Below are positions 43,664 through 53,581 of a stretch of DNA of 64,000 nt, piece after piece. The notes under the pieces were generated by a model. It was given only the letters and a program-made list of their open reading frames with translations. It made no database searches and was not told the DNA's origin. Positions within the stretch are counted from its first letter, which is position 1. Each line of letters starts with the position of its first letter. The translations under genes and the position numbers were made by a program. This DNA comes from Christensenella sp. UBA5489 (lineage in GTDB: Bacteria; Bacillota; Clostridia; Christensenellales; UBA1242), in assembly GCA_002424095.1 (NCBI GenBank), contig DIPL01000014.1, forward strand, positions 43,415-107,414, in the 5' to 3' direction.

Positions 43664-46264
43664 ATGGCAACTTTTGATTTAAGTAATCAGAATTTTAATC
43701 AGCAAGGTAATAAAAATAGAATAATCGGAATTACTATTATAGTCATATGTTCTGTGGCTTTTTTAGTTTTGTTTACGTCATTTTTACCATTTTTAAAAAG
43801 TTTTTTACTTGGAACTATTGGTCTTTTTGCATATCCATCTTTTATAGTTCTTTTTTCGGTTGGAATTGCTTTTATTAATAATCGTCGTTATGTAATGCCA
43901 CTAAAATATGTTGCATATATTTGTGCTGGAACAATAAGTTTGCTGGCAATTTTAAATTTAATAATAATTGGGCAACCTGAAATTTCTTTTCTTGATTATA
44001 TAGCACTTTCATATGAGCAAAAATATACTGCTGGCGGAATTATCATAGGATTTTTAGTTGCTCCTCTTTTATATATTTTTGGCTTTGCTGCTTCTTTAAT
44101 AATTTTTTCAATAACTTTAATTGTTTCAGTTGCACTCATTATAGACTTTTTAAATACGATTAAAATATATGGCAAAAATTCTGTAATAAAAGACAATACA
44201 AGTGAATTGAAAATTGTTGAAATTTTGGACAATAAAAAGCAAAAAAGGGAAACGAAAGCAGAAAAACAACAGAAACAGACGGAAGCCAAAAACTTAAATG
44301 ATGTAATTTCATTAAAAGATAGCAGTTTTAATTTGTTTTTAGACAAAAAAATGGAACAGCAAAAGAATACCGAAGCAAAAAGAAAACTAGGACTTATCAA
44401 AGGAAATTTAGAAGGCGAGAAATCACCTCGGAACAAACCAAAGACAATCCGTGAAATTTTATTGACACCGCCCGAAATTGATTTGTCGGCATACGGCTCA
44501 TATAGGAAAAATAAAGAACGTGAAATAAATGATAATATTAATTCGCTTAAACAAGAGAAAAACTTCAATTCCAATATCTCCGAATTGCAAAAATCAAACA
44601 TATTAAATGATTTCAAAGATTTAAATGAAAGTGATGAAAATTTTAAAAATACAATAGACAAATTAAAAGAACAAGTTTATGAAAGTGGCGAAATAGAAAA
44701 AGAGCATAATGAAAATTTCAATAAGAAACCAAAGCGAAATTTTGCTCAACTTAAAATTGATAACTTTGAAAATAATAATTCTTATCCAAAAAATTTATAT
44801 AAAATTCCACCAAACTATTCTCATCCACCACTTGATTTGCTTGAAAACAGACCAGACGACCTTGACGCACTTAATGAAGATGTAGTCGAAAAACGAATTC
44901 AACTTGAAAATGCACTTAGAACATTCGGAATAAATGCTCACGTAATTGGTGTAGTTGTCGGACCGTCTGTAACAAGATTTGAACTTGAAATGCCACCTGG
45001 CATTAGTGTTAAAAGAATAATTGCACATAAAGATGATATTTCACTTGCACTTGCATCAAGAGCAGGTATAAGAATTGAAGCCCCAATACCAGGTAAAAGT
45101 GCAGTTGGAATTGAAGTTCCGAATAATCATATAAGCACTGTTGGTTTACGAGAAGTAGTAGATTCTGATGATTTTTTATCGAGTAAATCTCCCGTTACAT
45201 TTGCACTTGGCAAAGATATAAATGGTTGCATTAAAACTTGTAACCTTGCTAAAATGCCTCATTTACTGGTCGCTGGTGCGACCAATTCGGGAAAGAGCAT
45301 ATTTTTAAATGCTTTAATTATCAGTATGATATATAAATCTTCGCCTGACGATTTACGGCTTATTTTAATTGACCCCAAAAGAGTTGAATTTTCAATGTAT
45401 AGCAACTTGCCACATTTGGTGATTCCTAATGTTATAACCGAAACTGAAAAAGCAAGCAATGCATTAACGTGGGCACTGAACGAAATGGAACGGCGCTATG
45501 AAATTTTCGAAACTGAAAGGTGTAGGAATATTGAAGAATATAATAATAGTCCGAATGTAATTTCGGGCGAAGAAAAAAAATTGCCATATATTGTTATTGT
45601 TATTGATGAATTTAGCGACCTTATGTCAATTATGAAAAAAGAAATTGAAGAAAAAGTTAAAAGACTTGCACAAAAAGCACGTGCATCAGGCATTCATTTA
45701 GTTTTAACAACGCAGCGACCGTCTGTCGACGTGATAACAGGCACAATAAAAACAAATTTTCCATCAAGAATTTCTTTTGCTTTGACATCGTTTGCAGATT
45801 CAAAAACAATTTTGGATCAGTCCGGTGCAGAAAATTTGCTTGGCAAAGGAGATATGCTTTTCTTGCCTTCTGATGCAAATTTTCCAGTAAGAATTCAAGG
45901 ATGTTTTGTATCAAACAAAGAAGTCAAAGATGTTGTGCAATATATAAAAGAAAATAATCAACAAGAATTTGATGATGAAGCAGGAAAAGAAATTGAAAGT
46001 TTAGTGCCAAATGGAGAAATAAACGATGAACTATCTGCACAAAAACTTGACCCCTTATCAATTAAATGTTTAAAATTTGTTATTGAAAACGGTCAAGCAT
46101 CAATATCATCATTACAACGAAATTTTGCACTTGGATTCGGGAAAGCGGGGCGAATAATCGACAACCTTACAAAAATGGGATACATTTCAAAACAGGATGG
46201 AATGAAACCTCGTGATGTTTATTTAACAATGGATGGTTTTAAAAATCTATTCGGTGATGAATAA
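43664..46264 (+). CDS. DNA translocase FtsK/SpoIIIE
   Basis: An 866-residue DNA pump. Four membrane helices lie in residues 20-170, then a long Lys/Asn/Glu-rich linker (about 180-400), then the motor: Walker A VAGATNSGKSIFLNALI, Walker B YIVIVIDEFSDLM, and LILIDPKRVEFSMY. The C-terminal 65 residues are a winged-helix gamma domain (SISSLQRNFALGFGKAGRII) that reads DNA polarity sequences. In spore formers this protein moves the chromosome into the forespore (SpoIIIE) or clears the division septum (FtsK); sequence alone does not tell which. The start ATG has AGGGGA upstream and its own promoter. Confidence 0.93.
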   Translation: MATFDLSNQNFNQQGNKNRIIGITIIVICSVAFLVLFTSFLPFLKSFLLGTIGLFAYPSFIVLFSVGIAFINNRRYVMPLKYVAYICAGTISLLAILNLIIIGQPEISFLDYIALSYEQKYTAGGIIIGFLVAPLLYIFGFAASLIIFSITLIVSVALIIDFLNTIKIYGKNSVIKDNTSELKIVEILDNKKQKRETKAEKQQKQTEAKNLNDVISLKDSSFNLFLDKKMEQQKNTEAKRKLGLIKGNLEGEKSPRNKPKTIREILLTPPEIDLSAYGSYRKNKEREINDNINSLKQEKNFNSNISELQKSNILNDFKDLNESDENFKNTIDKLKEQVYESGEIEKEHNENFNKKPKRNFAQLKIDNFENNNSYPKNLYKIPPNYSHPPLDLLENRPDDLDALNEDVVEKRIQLENALRTFGINAHVIGVVVGPSVTRFELEMPPGISVKRIIAHKDDISLALASRAGIRIEAPIPGKSAVGIEVPNNHISTVGLREVVDSDDFLSSKSPVTFALGKDINGCIKTCNLAKMPHLLVAGATNSGKSIFLNALIISMIYKSSPDDLRLILIDPKRVEFSMYSNLPHLVIPNVITETEKASNALTWALNEMERRYEIFETERCRNIEEYNNSPNVISGEEKKLPYIVIVIDEFSDLMSIMKKEIEEKVKRLAQKARASGIHLVLTTQRPSVDVITGTIKTNFPSRISFALTSFADSKTILDQSGAENLLGKGDMLFLPSDANFPVRIQGCFVSNKEVKDVVQYIKENNQQEFDDEAGKEIESLVPNGEINDELSAQKLDPLSIKCLKFVIENGQASISSLQRNFALGFGKAGRIIDNLTKMGYISKQDGMKPRDVYLTMDGFKNLFGDE

Positions 46265-46293
46265 AATTTTAAAAAGTATATTGTATAAAGATA

Positions 46294-46321
46294 TTGAATT
46301 TATTTCAATTAATGATATAAT
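46294..46321 (+). promoter_or_regulatory. SigA promoter of rimO
   Basis: TTGAAT (46294-46299), a 16-base spacer and TATAAT (46316-46321), 39 bases before the start codon. Confidence 0.6.
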
Positions 46322-46360
46322 AGTTGATTAATTGAAAGTAATTTATAATTGAGGAAAATT

Positions 46361-48049
46361 ATGACAAATGAAAAAATCGATAATTTTGAAGAAGTAGATT
46401 TTAGAAATAAAAAAGTTTCTGCAATAAGTCTTGGTTGTGATAAAAACAGAGTGGACTTAGAGCATATGCTTTTTTCATTACAAACTTCGGGATTTGAAAT
46501 TGTTTCAGATATTGAAGGTGCAGATATAATAATTGTCAATACTTGTGCTTTCATAAAGCCTGCCATTGACGAAACTGTTGATAATATAAATTTGGCAATA
46601 AAACAAAAAATCATTGGAAGTGCTGAGAAAATAATTGTATCAGGTTGCTATCCTCAGAGGAATATAGAAAAACTTGGAAATGCTTTTCCGCAGGTTGATT
46701 GTTTTTTGCCTCTTAATCAAAATTGCAACATTGTAAATGTTATTAAAAATTTATATTCGTCAAATATTACAAATTGCACCGCAGTAAATAATTTTTTATT
46801 AAACTCAAAAGATGCTTCAAGTAAGTTTATAGGCGGTGCTGCGGGAAGAGTTATAACCCATAATGGAATGTATGCTTATTTAAAAATTGCAGATGGTTGT
46901 TCAAATGGCTGTGCTTATTGCACGATTCCTAAAATAAGAGGACGTTTTCGCTCAGTTCCTATGGACAATTTAATAAAGGAGGCAAAAACTCTTGCTCAAA
47001 ATGGTTATAAGGAATTGATTTTAGTTGCACAAGATACGGCAAAATATGGCGATGATGTTTACGGAGAACCAAAACTTATTGAACTTTTAAAGAATTTAAT
47101 AAAAATCAAAGACTTAGAATGGATTCGTTTGCAATATGTCTATCCGAAATGGCTCAATGACGAACTTTTGAATTTTATTGCAACAGAGGAAAAAATGTGT
47201 AAATACATAGATATGCCTTTGCAACATATTGACGATGAAATTTTAAGAGCAATGAACCGAAAGTCAAATGAGCAGCAAACACTTGCACTTTTAAACAAAA
47301 TAAAAATAAATTATCCTCAAATTATTTTAAGAAGCACATTTATTATTGGTTTGCCGGGCGAAACAAAGCAAAAATTTAATAAACTTTGTGATTTTATTTC
47401 CAAAGGAATAATTGATTATGCAACTTTTTTTCCTTATTATAGAGAAGTTGGCACAAAAGCATATTATATGAAAAAACAAGTCTTTGATTGGGTAAAGAAA
47501 AAAAGAATAAAAAAAATCACAAAAATTCAAAATATTGTTATGAATTTAAATAATCAGAAAAAACTTGGATTGGTGGAAGAAGTGTTGATTGATGAGTATT
47601 TCCCACAGCAAAAAATTTTTAAAGGACATAGTAAAAACAATTCGCCAAATATAGATTTATGTGTTATAATTGATAAAAATTATGATGAGATTGAAAAAGG
47701 CGAAAGTGCTGAAAAAGAAGAACAAACAGAGCAAAACGCAAATAAATCTTGTATAAACCATACTACTATGAATTTAGAAAACGAACAAGCAGAAAAAAAG
47801 ACAGAAATCGACAGTGAAAAAAACGCAGGTGCAAAAAATATATTTACACGATATAAAAATAAAGTTAAATCTTTTGTTGAAAGAAATGTTAGAAAGATGT
47901 TTAATAAAAAAGGTGAAACAGATTTTAATAATTTAATTGAAGAGGCAGAAGAAAAAGAAAAAATCCAGGTTGGAAAGATTTACAAGGTTAAATTAACAGA
48001 AATGATAGATGATGGATTTAAAGGACAAGTTTTATTTGGAGAAGAGTAG
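46361..48049 (+). CDS. rimO: Ribosomal protein S12 methylthiotransferase RimO with insert
   Basis: A 562-residue radical-SAM enzyme that adds a methylthio group to an aspartate of ribosomal protein S12. The first iron-sulfur cluster is held by Cys26, Cys62 and Cys96. The radical-SAM cluster is Cys180, Cys184 and Cys187 in DGCSNGCAYCTIPKIRG. RimO is normally about 440 residues. Here roughly 110 charged residues (from about GESAEKEEQTEQNANK) are inserted in the C-terminal TRAM domain, just before its last strands (IQVGKIYKVKLTEMIDDGFK). ATG 46361, preceded by GAGGA, is chosen over TTG four codons upstream. The gene ends 37 bases before pgsA. Confidence 0.93.
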   Translation: MTNEKIDNFEEVDFRNKKVSAISLGCDKNRVDLEHMLFSLQTSGFEIVSDIEGADIIIVNTCAFIKPAIDETVDNINLAIKQKIIGSAEKIIVSGCYPQRNIEKLGNAFPQVDCFLPLNQNCNIVNVIKNLYSSNITNCTAVNNFLLNSKDASSKFIGGAAGRVITHNGMYAYLKIADGCSNGCAYCTIPKIRGRFRSVPMDNLIKEAKTLAQNGYKELILVAQDTAKYGDDVYGEPKLIELLKNLIKIKDLEWIRLQYVYPKWLNDELLNFIATEEKMCKYIDMPLQHIDDEILRAMNRKSNEQQTLALLNKIKINYPQIILRSTFIIGLPGETKQKFNKLCDFISKGIIDYATFFPYYREVGTKAYYMKKQVFDWVKKKRIKKITKIQNIVMNLNNQKKLGLVEEVLIDEYFPQQKIFKGHSKNNSPNIDLCVIIDKNYDEIEKGESAEKEEQTEQNANKSCINHTTMNLENEQAEKKTEIDSEKNAGAKNIFTRYKNKVKSFVERNVRKMFNKKGETDFNNLIEEAEEKEKIQVGKIYKVKLTEMIDDGFKGQVLFGEE

Positions 48050-48086
48050 AGCAAAGAAAATATTGAAAAATAAATCGGAGGAAATG

Positions 48087-48857
48087 ATGGATAAAGAAAA
48101 GAATATTCCGAAAAAAACGAAAACGCAGAAAACGACGCAAAAAAATCCAAAAGAAAAAGAACCGATAAAAAAAGTAAAACAAACCAAAACAAAAGAGCCC
48201 GTATCAGCGGACGAGACTGCAACAAAAACTAATATAGTCGAAGTAAAAAAGACAAAAAAATTAATAATTACACCAAATCAAATCACTATTTTGAGAATTT
48301 TATTAATTCCTATTATGGTTTTTTTCTATTTTGCCGATTTTATTCCTTATTGCAAAATTATTGCTGCTGGAATTTTCTTAATTGCCGCTGCCACCGATTT
48401 CATTGATGGCTATCTTGCAAGAAAAACAGGATTAATTACAGATATGGGAAAATTTTTAGACCCGATTGCCGATAAGTTATTAGTTATGTCTGCCTTGGTT
48501 TTAGTTATAACCGACCCTGTAATAATTGCAGAATGGTATATTTGGGCAGGTATAATTGCTATAATAATTCTTGCAAGAGAGTTCTTGGTAAGCGCACTTC
48601 GACTTGTAGCAGCAAGTAAAAACATTGTTATGGCGGCAGATAAATGGGGGAAATATAAAACATTTTTTCAAGATATGGCCTTGTTAAATTTTATGATTAT
48701 AGCATTTTTACTACCACAAATGAGTGTAACAACCACTGCTTTTAATATTTATCTCATCATAAGTTATATTTTGATTTTTATTGCGACTTTGCTTACAATA
48801 ATTTCAGGTATTAACTATTTCGTTAAGAATAAGGCAGTTTTATGTGAAAAGAAATAA
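48087..48857 (+). CDS. pgsA: CDP-diacylglycerol--glycerol-3-phosphate 3-phosphatidyltransferase
   Basis: A 256-residue membrane enzyme that makes phosphatidylglycerol phosphate, the precursor of phosphatidylglycerol and cardiolipin. The CDP-alcohol transferase signature D-G-x2-A-R-x8-G-x3-D-x3-D is complete in DFIDGYLARKTGLITDMGKFLDPIADK. Five or six membrane helices follow. The first 55 residues are a Lys/Thr-rich tail not usual for the family. The open frame extends further upstream into rimO, but GGAGG lies five bases before the ATG at 48087, and the ATG just before it is too close to that site. The next gene is recA, 35 bases on, as in many Firmicutes. Confidence 0.93.
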   Translation: MDKEKNIPKKTKTQKTTQKNPKEKEPIKKVKQTKTKEPVSADETATKTNIVEVKKTKKLIITPNQITILRILLIPIMVFFYFADFIPYCKIIAAGIFLIAAATDFIDGYLARKTGLITDMGKFLDPIADKLLVMSALVLVITDPVIIAEWYIWAGIIAIIILAREFLVSALRLVAASKNIVMAADKWGKYKTFFQDMALLNFMIIAFLLPQMSVTTTAFNIYLIISYILIFIATLLTIISGINYFVKNKAVLCEKK

Positions 48858-48892
48858 TTTAATAAAAAATTAAAATAAATTAGGAGAAACAA

Positions 48893-49900
48893 ATGGAAAA
48901 AATAAAATTGGATGATAGAAAGAAAAATTTAGAGAATGCTCTTCTACAAATTGAAAAACAATTTGGAAAAGGTTCAATAATTAAACTTGGCGATGCACCT
49001 GTGCAGGCAATTGAGGTTATTCCAACTGGCTGTTTAACTCTTGATTATGCACTTGGAATTGGCGGCATTCCAAGAGGACGTATCGTTGAAATTTATGGAC
49101 CTGAATCATCGGGAAAAACAACGGTTGCACTACATATGGTGGCGGAAACTCAAAAACTCGGTGGAACTGCCGCATTTATTGATGCAGAACATGCTTTGGA
49201 CCCTGTTTATGCACAAAATCTAGGCGTTAATGTTGATGAATTATATGTTTCGCAACCAGATAACGGCGAGCAGGCACTGGATATTTGTGATGCGTTAATC
49301 AGAAATGGTGCAATGGATATTGTTATAATAGATTCAGTCGCTGCATTAACACCGAAAGCAGAAATTGAGGGCGATATGGGCGACAGTCATATGGGATTAC
49401 AAGCAAGACTTATGAGTCAAGCTTTGAGAAAACTTGCAGGTATTATTAATAAAAGCAAAGCATGTGTCGTTTTTATAAATCAATTAAGAGATAAAATTGG
49501 AATTATGTATGGCTCGCCTGAAACGACATCAGGCGGAAAGGCATTGAAATTTTATGCAAGCATAAGACTTGATGTCAGAAGAACGGAGGCGATAAAAAAC
49601 GGAACTGATGTAATTGGCAATAGAACAAGAGTAAAAGTTGTAAAAAATAAACTTGCTCCACCGTTTAAAACTGCTGAATTTGATATTGTTTTTGGGGAAG
49701 GTATATCAAAGGTAGGAACAATTTTAGATTTGGCTGTTGAATATGAGTTTATCCAAAAAACTGGTTCGTGGTTTTCTTATAAAGATGAAAAGATTGGGCA
49801 AGGCAAAGAAAACGCAAAAATTTTCATAAAAAATAATCAACAAGTTTTTGATGAATTAGAAACCGCAATCCGAGAAAAGTTGTTTGAAAAAGTTAATTAA
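48893..49900 (+). CDS. recA: Recombinase RecA
   Basis: A 335-residue recombinase that forms filaments on single-stranded DNA, carries out strand exchange and stimulates LexA self-cleavage. Walker A is GPESSGKTT. The L2 DNA-binding loop is [25 protein letters not shown], and the ATP-contact region [19 protein letters not shown] is intact. The length is slightly short because the acidic C-terminal tail is reduced. The ATG has AGGAGA upstream. No LexA-like box is visible in the 35-base gap before it, so it may be read from an upstream promoter of the rimO-pgsA group. Confidence 0.97.
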   Translation: MEKIKLDDRKKNLENALLQIEKQFGKGSIIKLGDAPVQAIEVIPTGCLTLDYALGIGGIPRGRIVEIYGPESSGKTTVALHMVAETQKLGGTAAFIDAEHALDPVYAQNLGVNVDELYVSQPDNGEQALDICDALIRNGAMDIVIIDSVAALTPKAEIEGDMGDSHMGLQARLMSQALRKLAGIINKSKACVVFINQLRDKIGIMYGSPETTSGGKALKFYASIRLDVRRTEAIKNGTDVIGNRTRVKVVKNKLAPPFKTAEFDIVFGEGISKVGTILDLAVEYEFIQKTGSWFSYKDEKIGQGKENAKIFIKNNQQVFDELETAIREKLFEKVN

Positions 49901-49967
49901 TTTTAAATAATGTGAATTTTTGAAGGCGTTCATTTTGTTGAAAAGTAATATAAATTCACTCAATTTA

Positions 49968-52232
49968 TCAAGTATACCACTTTTCTTTAATTCTTGATAA
50001 AGTATTCCCAGAGTTATAAAGCATCAGTACATTGCTTTTTTCTTCGCTTATGATATTGTTGCTGTTGTCTAAAAGTTTTGTTACAATAAAGTAACCTATT
50101 TTTTCATGCTCTCCAATTTCATCTTCAATTAAAACTTTATTCTTTGAGCCATAAATAATTTTTATAAGTTCACAATTTGCGCCTTTTTGTCGGTAGATTT
50201 CATATTTTAAATAGGAATTTGCATTAAAATTTAAAATTGCTTTTCCATTTTGGACATGCCCGTTAAGAGTTGGAGACCGAGCAATTTGATTATAATTTAA
50301 ACTTTCTTTTGGCATATTAAATCTTGAAAAAAGTTCGTTTTTTTTATATCTTTCCGCAGTTAGCGGACTTGCGACAGCAATATTATGATTTATTTCATAT
50401 TCGTTTAAGTCAATGGCAACTTCTTGAATTGAAGTTGGACGCTTGAAATTTTCTGGCAATTTTTTTATATAAATTTTTTCGAAATAATCACGAACGAGCA
50501 AAGTCGGAAGATTTCCGCCTGCAACATTCATTAACCGATTATCCATATTCCCAATCCAAGCACCAACCGCATTTTTTGTTGTATAAGCAATATTATAAGC
50601 ATCAGTATTACCTTTTTTCGTGCCAGCAGTTCCAGTTTTTGCGGCAACCTCAAAGGGAAGTTCACTAAGTTTTCGGGCAGTGCCGTTTGTCGCACAAGTC
50701 ATTAACATATCAGTTGTTAAATATGCGCTATCTTCTCTAAAAACAGTAGAACTTTTTTCATCATTTTTGAAAACAATTTTTCCGTCTTTGTCGGTTATGT
50801 AATGAACAAATTTCGGTTTAATAAAATCTCCCTTATTTGCAAAAGTGGCATATCCACCAACCAATTGTTTTAAATTTGTACCGTAAGTCATTCCTCCTAG
50901 TGCTAATGCATAATTATTGTCGTTTTTGTCTAACTTTATATCCAATTTATTCGCATAATTTTTTATTTTTTCGAGTCCGACGTATGAGGCAATTTTAATC
51001 GTCGATGCATTTAATGATTTTGAAAGTGCTTCACGTGCACTAATGAAATCGTAGTATTTGTCATTAATGTTTTTTGGTTCATAACCCTCAATTGAAATAG
51101 GTTCATCCAAGATTAAGGTTGCAGGTGAAATTAAATCTTCATTAATAGCAGGTCCGTAAACTAAAAGCGGTTTAACGGTTGAGCCAGGTTGTCTTTTATA
51201 TTCTAAAATTTTATAATCACTTTTTCCAATATATGCCAAAATTCCTCCATTCTTTGGATTAATGTCAATAAAAGTAAAATCATTTTTATCTAAATTCTCT
51301 CTATGGCTTTCAATTAAGTTTTCAATTGCTATTTGATTATCAAGATTCTGATAAGTATAAATTTTATAACCACCTATTGCAATTTGTTTTTCAGGCATTT
51401 TTAAAAATTCTACCGCCTCATCAATAGCGGATTGTGAATAGGTGTTTAATTTATTTTTCTTTTTATTGTTTATTTTTATTTCTATTTCTTTATTTTTTTC
51501 AGTCTCAAATTCAGTGTTTGAAATTTTTCCGTCTTTTTTCATTTCATTTAGAACTAAGTTTCGCCTTTCAAGACATATTTCGGGATTTTTAATAGGCGAA
51601 AAAAAATTCGGAGATTTTATCATTCCCGCAAGCGTAGCACTTTCGGCGATTGACAAATCTCTTGCGCTTTTCGAAAAATAATATTGTCCAGCGCTTTCAA
51701 TGCCATAACAGTTACTTCCAAAATATATTATATTTAAATAATTTTCTAAAATTTCATTTTTTGAAAAATTTCGTTCCAGTTGCATTGCCAACGATATTTC
51801 ATTAAGTTTTCTCGAAAGTGTTTTTTCGTTTGTCAAAAGAGTGTTTTTTATAAGTTGTTGACTTATTGTCGAAGCCCCTTCTTTTATTTTCATATTTTTC
51901 AAATTATTTAGTGTTGCTTTACCGATTCTTTTAAGAGAAATTCCGTTATGCTTATAAAAATCTTTATCTTCAATTGAAATAAATGCTTCTTTAACGTATT
52001 CGGGAATTGTTTCAAAATCAACTTTCGTGCCATTAAAAGAATTTTCTTCATTAATTAATAAGTTTTGTTCATTAAAAACGTCGATTATAAGATTATTATC
52101 CGTTATAATTTCAGGATTAAAAGAAATTCTTTGGACTGTAAGAGAATAAAGACAAATTCCAATTAAACAAATTGCAATAATAATTATGAAACATATTAAA
52201 ATTTTCAAACTTAAAATTAAGGTTTTTTTCAT
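49968..52232 (-). CDS. Class A penicillin-binding protein (PBP1A-like)
   Basis: A 754-residue bifunctional peptidoglycan synthase. A membrane helix (residues 5-30) is followed by a glycosyltransferase domain (GT51) with the catalytic Glu in AFISIEDKDFYKHNGIS and the substrate motif EGASTISQQLIKN. The transpeptidase domain has the three penicillin-binding motifs: S-x-x-K in RQPGSTVKPL, S-x-N in SLNAST, and K-T-G in AAKTGTAG. A C-terminal beta domain of about 100 residues follows. It polymerises lipid II outside the membrane. It is convergent with recA and divergent from miaB, as a single-gene unit. Confidence 0.94.
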   Translation of the reverse strand: MKKTLILSLKILICFIIIIAICLIGICLYSLTVQRISFNPEIITDNNLIIDVFNEQNLLINEENSFNGTKVDFETIPEYVKEAFISIEDKDFYKHNGISLKRIGKATLNNLKNMKIKEGASTISQQLIKNTLLTNEKTLSRKLNEISLAMQLERNFSKNEILENYLNIIYFGSNCYGIESAGQYYFSKSARDLSIAESATLAGMIKSPNFFSPIKNPEICLERRNLVLNEMKKDGKISNTEFETEKNKEIEIKINNKKKNKLNTYSQSAIDEAVEFLKMPEKQIAIGGYKIYTYQNLDNQIAIENLIESHRENLDKNDFTFIDINPKNGGILAYIGKSDYKILEYKRQPGSTVKPLLVYGPAINEDLISPATLILDEPISIEGYEPKNINDKYYDFISAREALSKSLNASTIKIASYVGLEKIKNYANKLDIKLDKNDNNYALALGGMTYGTNLKQLVGGYATFANKGDFIKPKFVHYITDKDGKIVFKNDEKSSTVFREDSAYLTTDMLMTCATNGTARKLSELPFEVAAKTGTAGTKKGNTDAYNIAYTTKNAVGAWIGNMDNRLMNVAGGNLPTLLVRDYFEKIYIKKLPENFKRPTSIQEVAIDLNEYEINHNIAVASPLTAERYKKNELFSRFNMPKESLNYNQIARSPTLNGHVQNGKAILNFNANSYLKYEIYRQKGANCELIKIIYGSKNKVLIEDEIGEHEKIGYFIVTKLLDNSNNIISEEKSNVLMLYNSGNTLSRIKEKWYT

Positions 52233-52363
52233 ATATTTATTATGCTATATATCTTATAATTTATGCTCGTATGAAATTTGAAATTTTTATAATTTATAGT
52301 TAAAATATAAGTTTGTATTATCTGATTTTGCAAATTATACTAGATTTTGTATAGATTTTGTTG

Positions 52364-52369
52364 TATAAT
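52364..52369 (+). promoter_or_regulatory. -10 box of miaB with a very short leader
   Basis: TATAAT lies only 10 bases before the miaB ATG at 52380. The predicted transcript would start at about 52375-52377 and have almost no leader. No ribosome binding site or good -35 is present. Confidence 0.45.
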
Positions 52370-52379
52370 AAAACTCATT

Positions 52380-53552
52380 ATGAAAAAAAAATATTATATC
52401 ACAACATATGGCTGTCAATTAAATGTCCACGAATCAGAAAAGTTGGCGGGAATTTTGCGTGAAATGGACTTTGAAGAGACCATCAAAATTGAAGATGCTA
52501 ATATAATCATTTTTAATACTTGTGCAATAAGGGATTCTGCCGAACAAAGAGCACTTGGAAATATCGGCGCTTTGAAGAAATTCAAGAAATTGAATAAAGA
52601 TAGAATAATTGCCGTTTGCGGATGTATGACTCAGCAAAAAGGTATTGCCGAAAACCTATATGAAAAATTTCCATTTATTGACATAATTTTTGGAACTAAT
52701 AATATTCATCATTTTAAAGAATTTTTAGAACGAAGACATAAACTTTCAAAAGAAAAACAAAGTCTGCAACGAATTATTGAATATAGCGAAGACTTTAATT
52801 TGCAAGGCGAAAATTGCCCGATTTATAGAACCAGTGGCGAAAATGCTTGGGTGAATATAATGCAGGGTTGCAATAATTTTTGCACATATTGTATTGTTCC
52901 TTATGTAAGAGGTCGTGAACGTAGCAGACCAAAAGATGAAATTATCAATGAGATAAAACAAATTTTAAAAGATAAAAGATTTAAAAAAATAACGTTACTC
53001 GGGCAAAATGTAAATTCCTATGGAAAAGATTTAAATGAATTAAAAGCACAAAACAAAACAACCTTTGCAAGTTTATTAAATGAAATATGTATGTTAGAGG
53101 GCGATTTTAAACTTACATTTTTGACTTCACATCCAAAAGATTTAACAAGTGATATAATTGACATAATTGCAAAGAATGATAAAATTTTAAAAGAAATTCA
53201 TCTGCCAATTCAAAGCGGTAGCAATAAAATTTTAAAAAAAATGAATCGCCATTACACAGCGGAACAGTATATTTCAATAATTAATGAAATAAAAACCAAA
53301 ATTCCAAATGCTCGCTTGACAACTGATATAATTGTTGGCTTTCCTGGCGAAACAGAAGAAGATTTCAATCAAACCTGTGAACTTCTGAAAGAAATTCGTT
53401 TTGATGGAGTTTTTGCATTTATGTATTCAAAACGAAAGGGCACACCCGCCGCAGAAATGGCAGAACAAATTGATTTAATAATAAAAAGAAAGCGAGTAAA
53501 TCAAATTTTAAAACTTACAAAAGATTTTAAGCAAAACAAAAATAAAATATGA
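52380..53552 (+). CDS. miaB: tRNA methylthiotransferase MiaB
   Basis: A 390-residue radical-SAM enzyme that adds a methylthio group to isopentenyl-adenosine 37 of tRNAs, acting after MiaA, whose gene is also in this block. N-terminal cluster cysteines are Cys12 (TTYGCQLNVHESEK), Cys48 (FNTCAIRDSAEQR) and Cys82 (CGCMTQQ). The radical-SAM motif is MQGCNNFCTYCIVPYVRGRE. The protein is about 50 residues shorter than usual: it stops soon after the radical-SAM barrel (INQILKLTKDFKQNK in spirit), so the C-terminal TRAM RNA-binding domain is missing. The upstream extension of the frame (11 codons) overlaps the promoter box and is unlikely to be translated. Confidence 0.92.
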   Translation: MKKKYYITTYGCQLNVHESEKLAGILREMDFEETIKIEDANIIIFNTCAIRDSAEQRALGNIGALKKFKKLNKDRIIAVCGCMTQQKGIAENLYEKFPFIDIIFGTNNIHHFKEFLERRHKLSKEKQSLQRIIEYSEDFNLQGENCPIYRTSGENAWVNIMQGCNNFCTYCIVPYVRGRERSRPKDEIINEIKQILKDKRFKKITLLGQNVNSYGKDLNELKAQNKTTFASLLNEICMLEGDFKLTFLTSHPKDLTSDIIDIIAKNDKILKEIHLPIQSGSNKILKKMNRHYTAEQYISIINEIKTKIPNARLTTDIIVGFPGETEEDFNQTCELLKEIRFDGVFAFMYSKRKGTPAAEMAEQIDLIIKRKRVNQILKLTKDFKQNKNKI

Positions 53553-53581
53553 TTATTATTAAATTAATCAAGGAGAATTAA

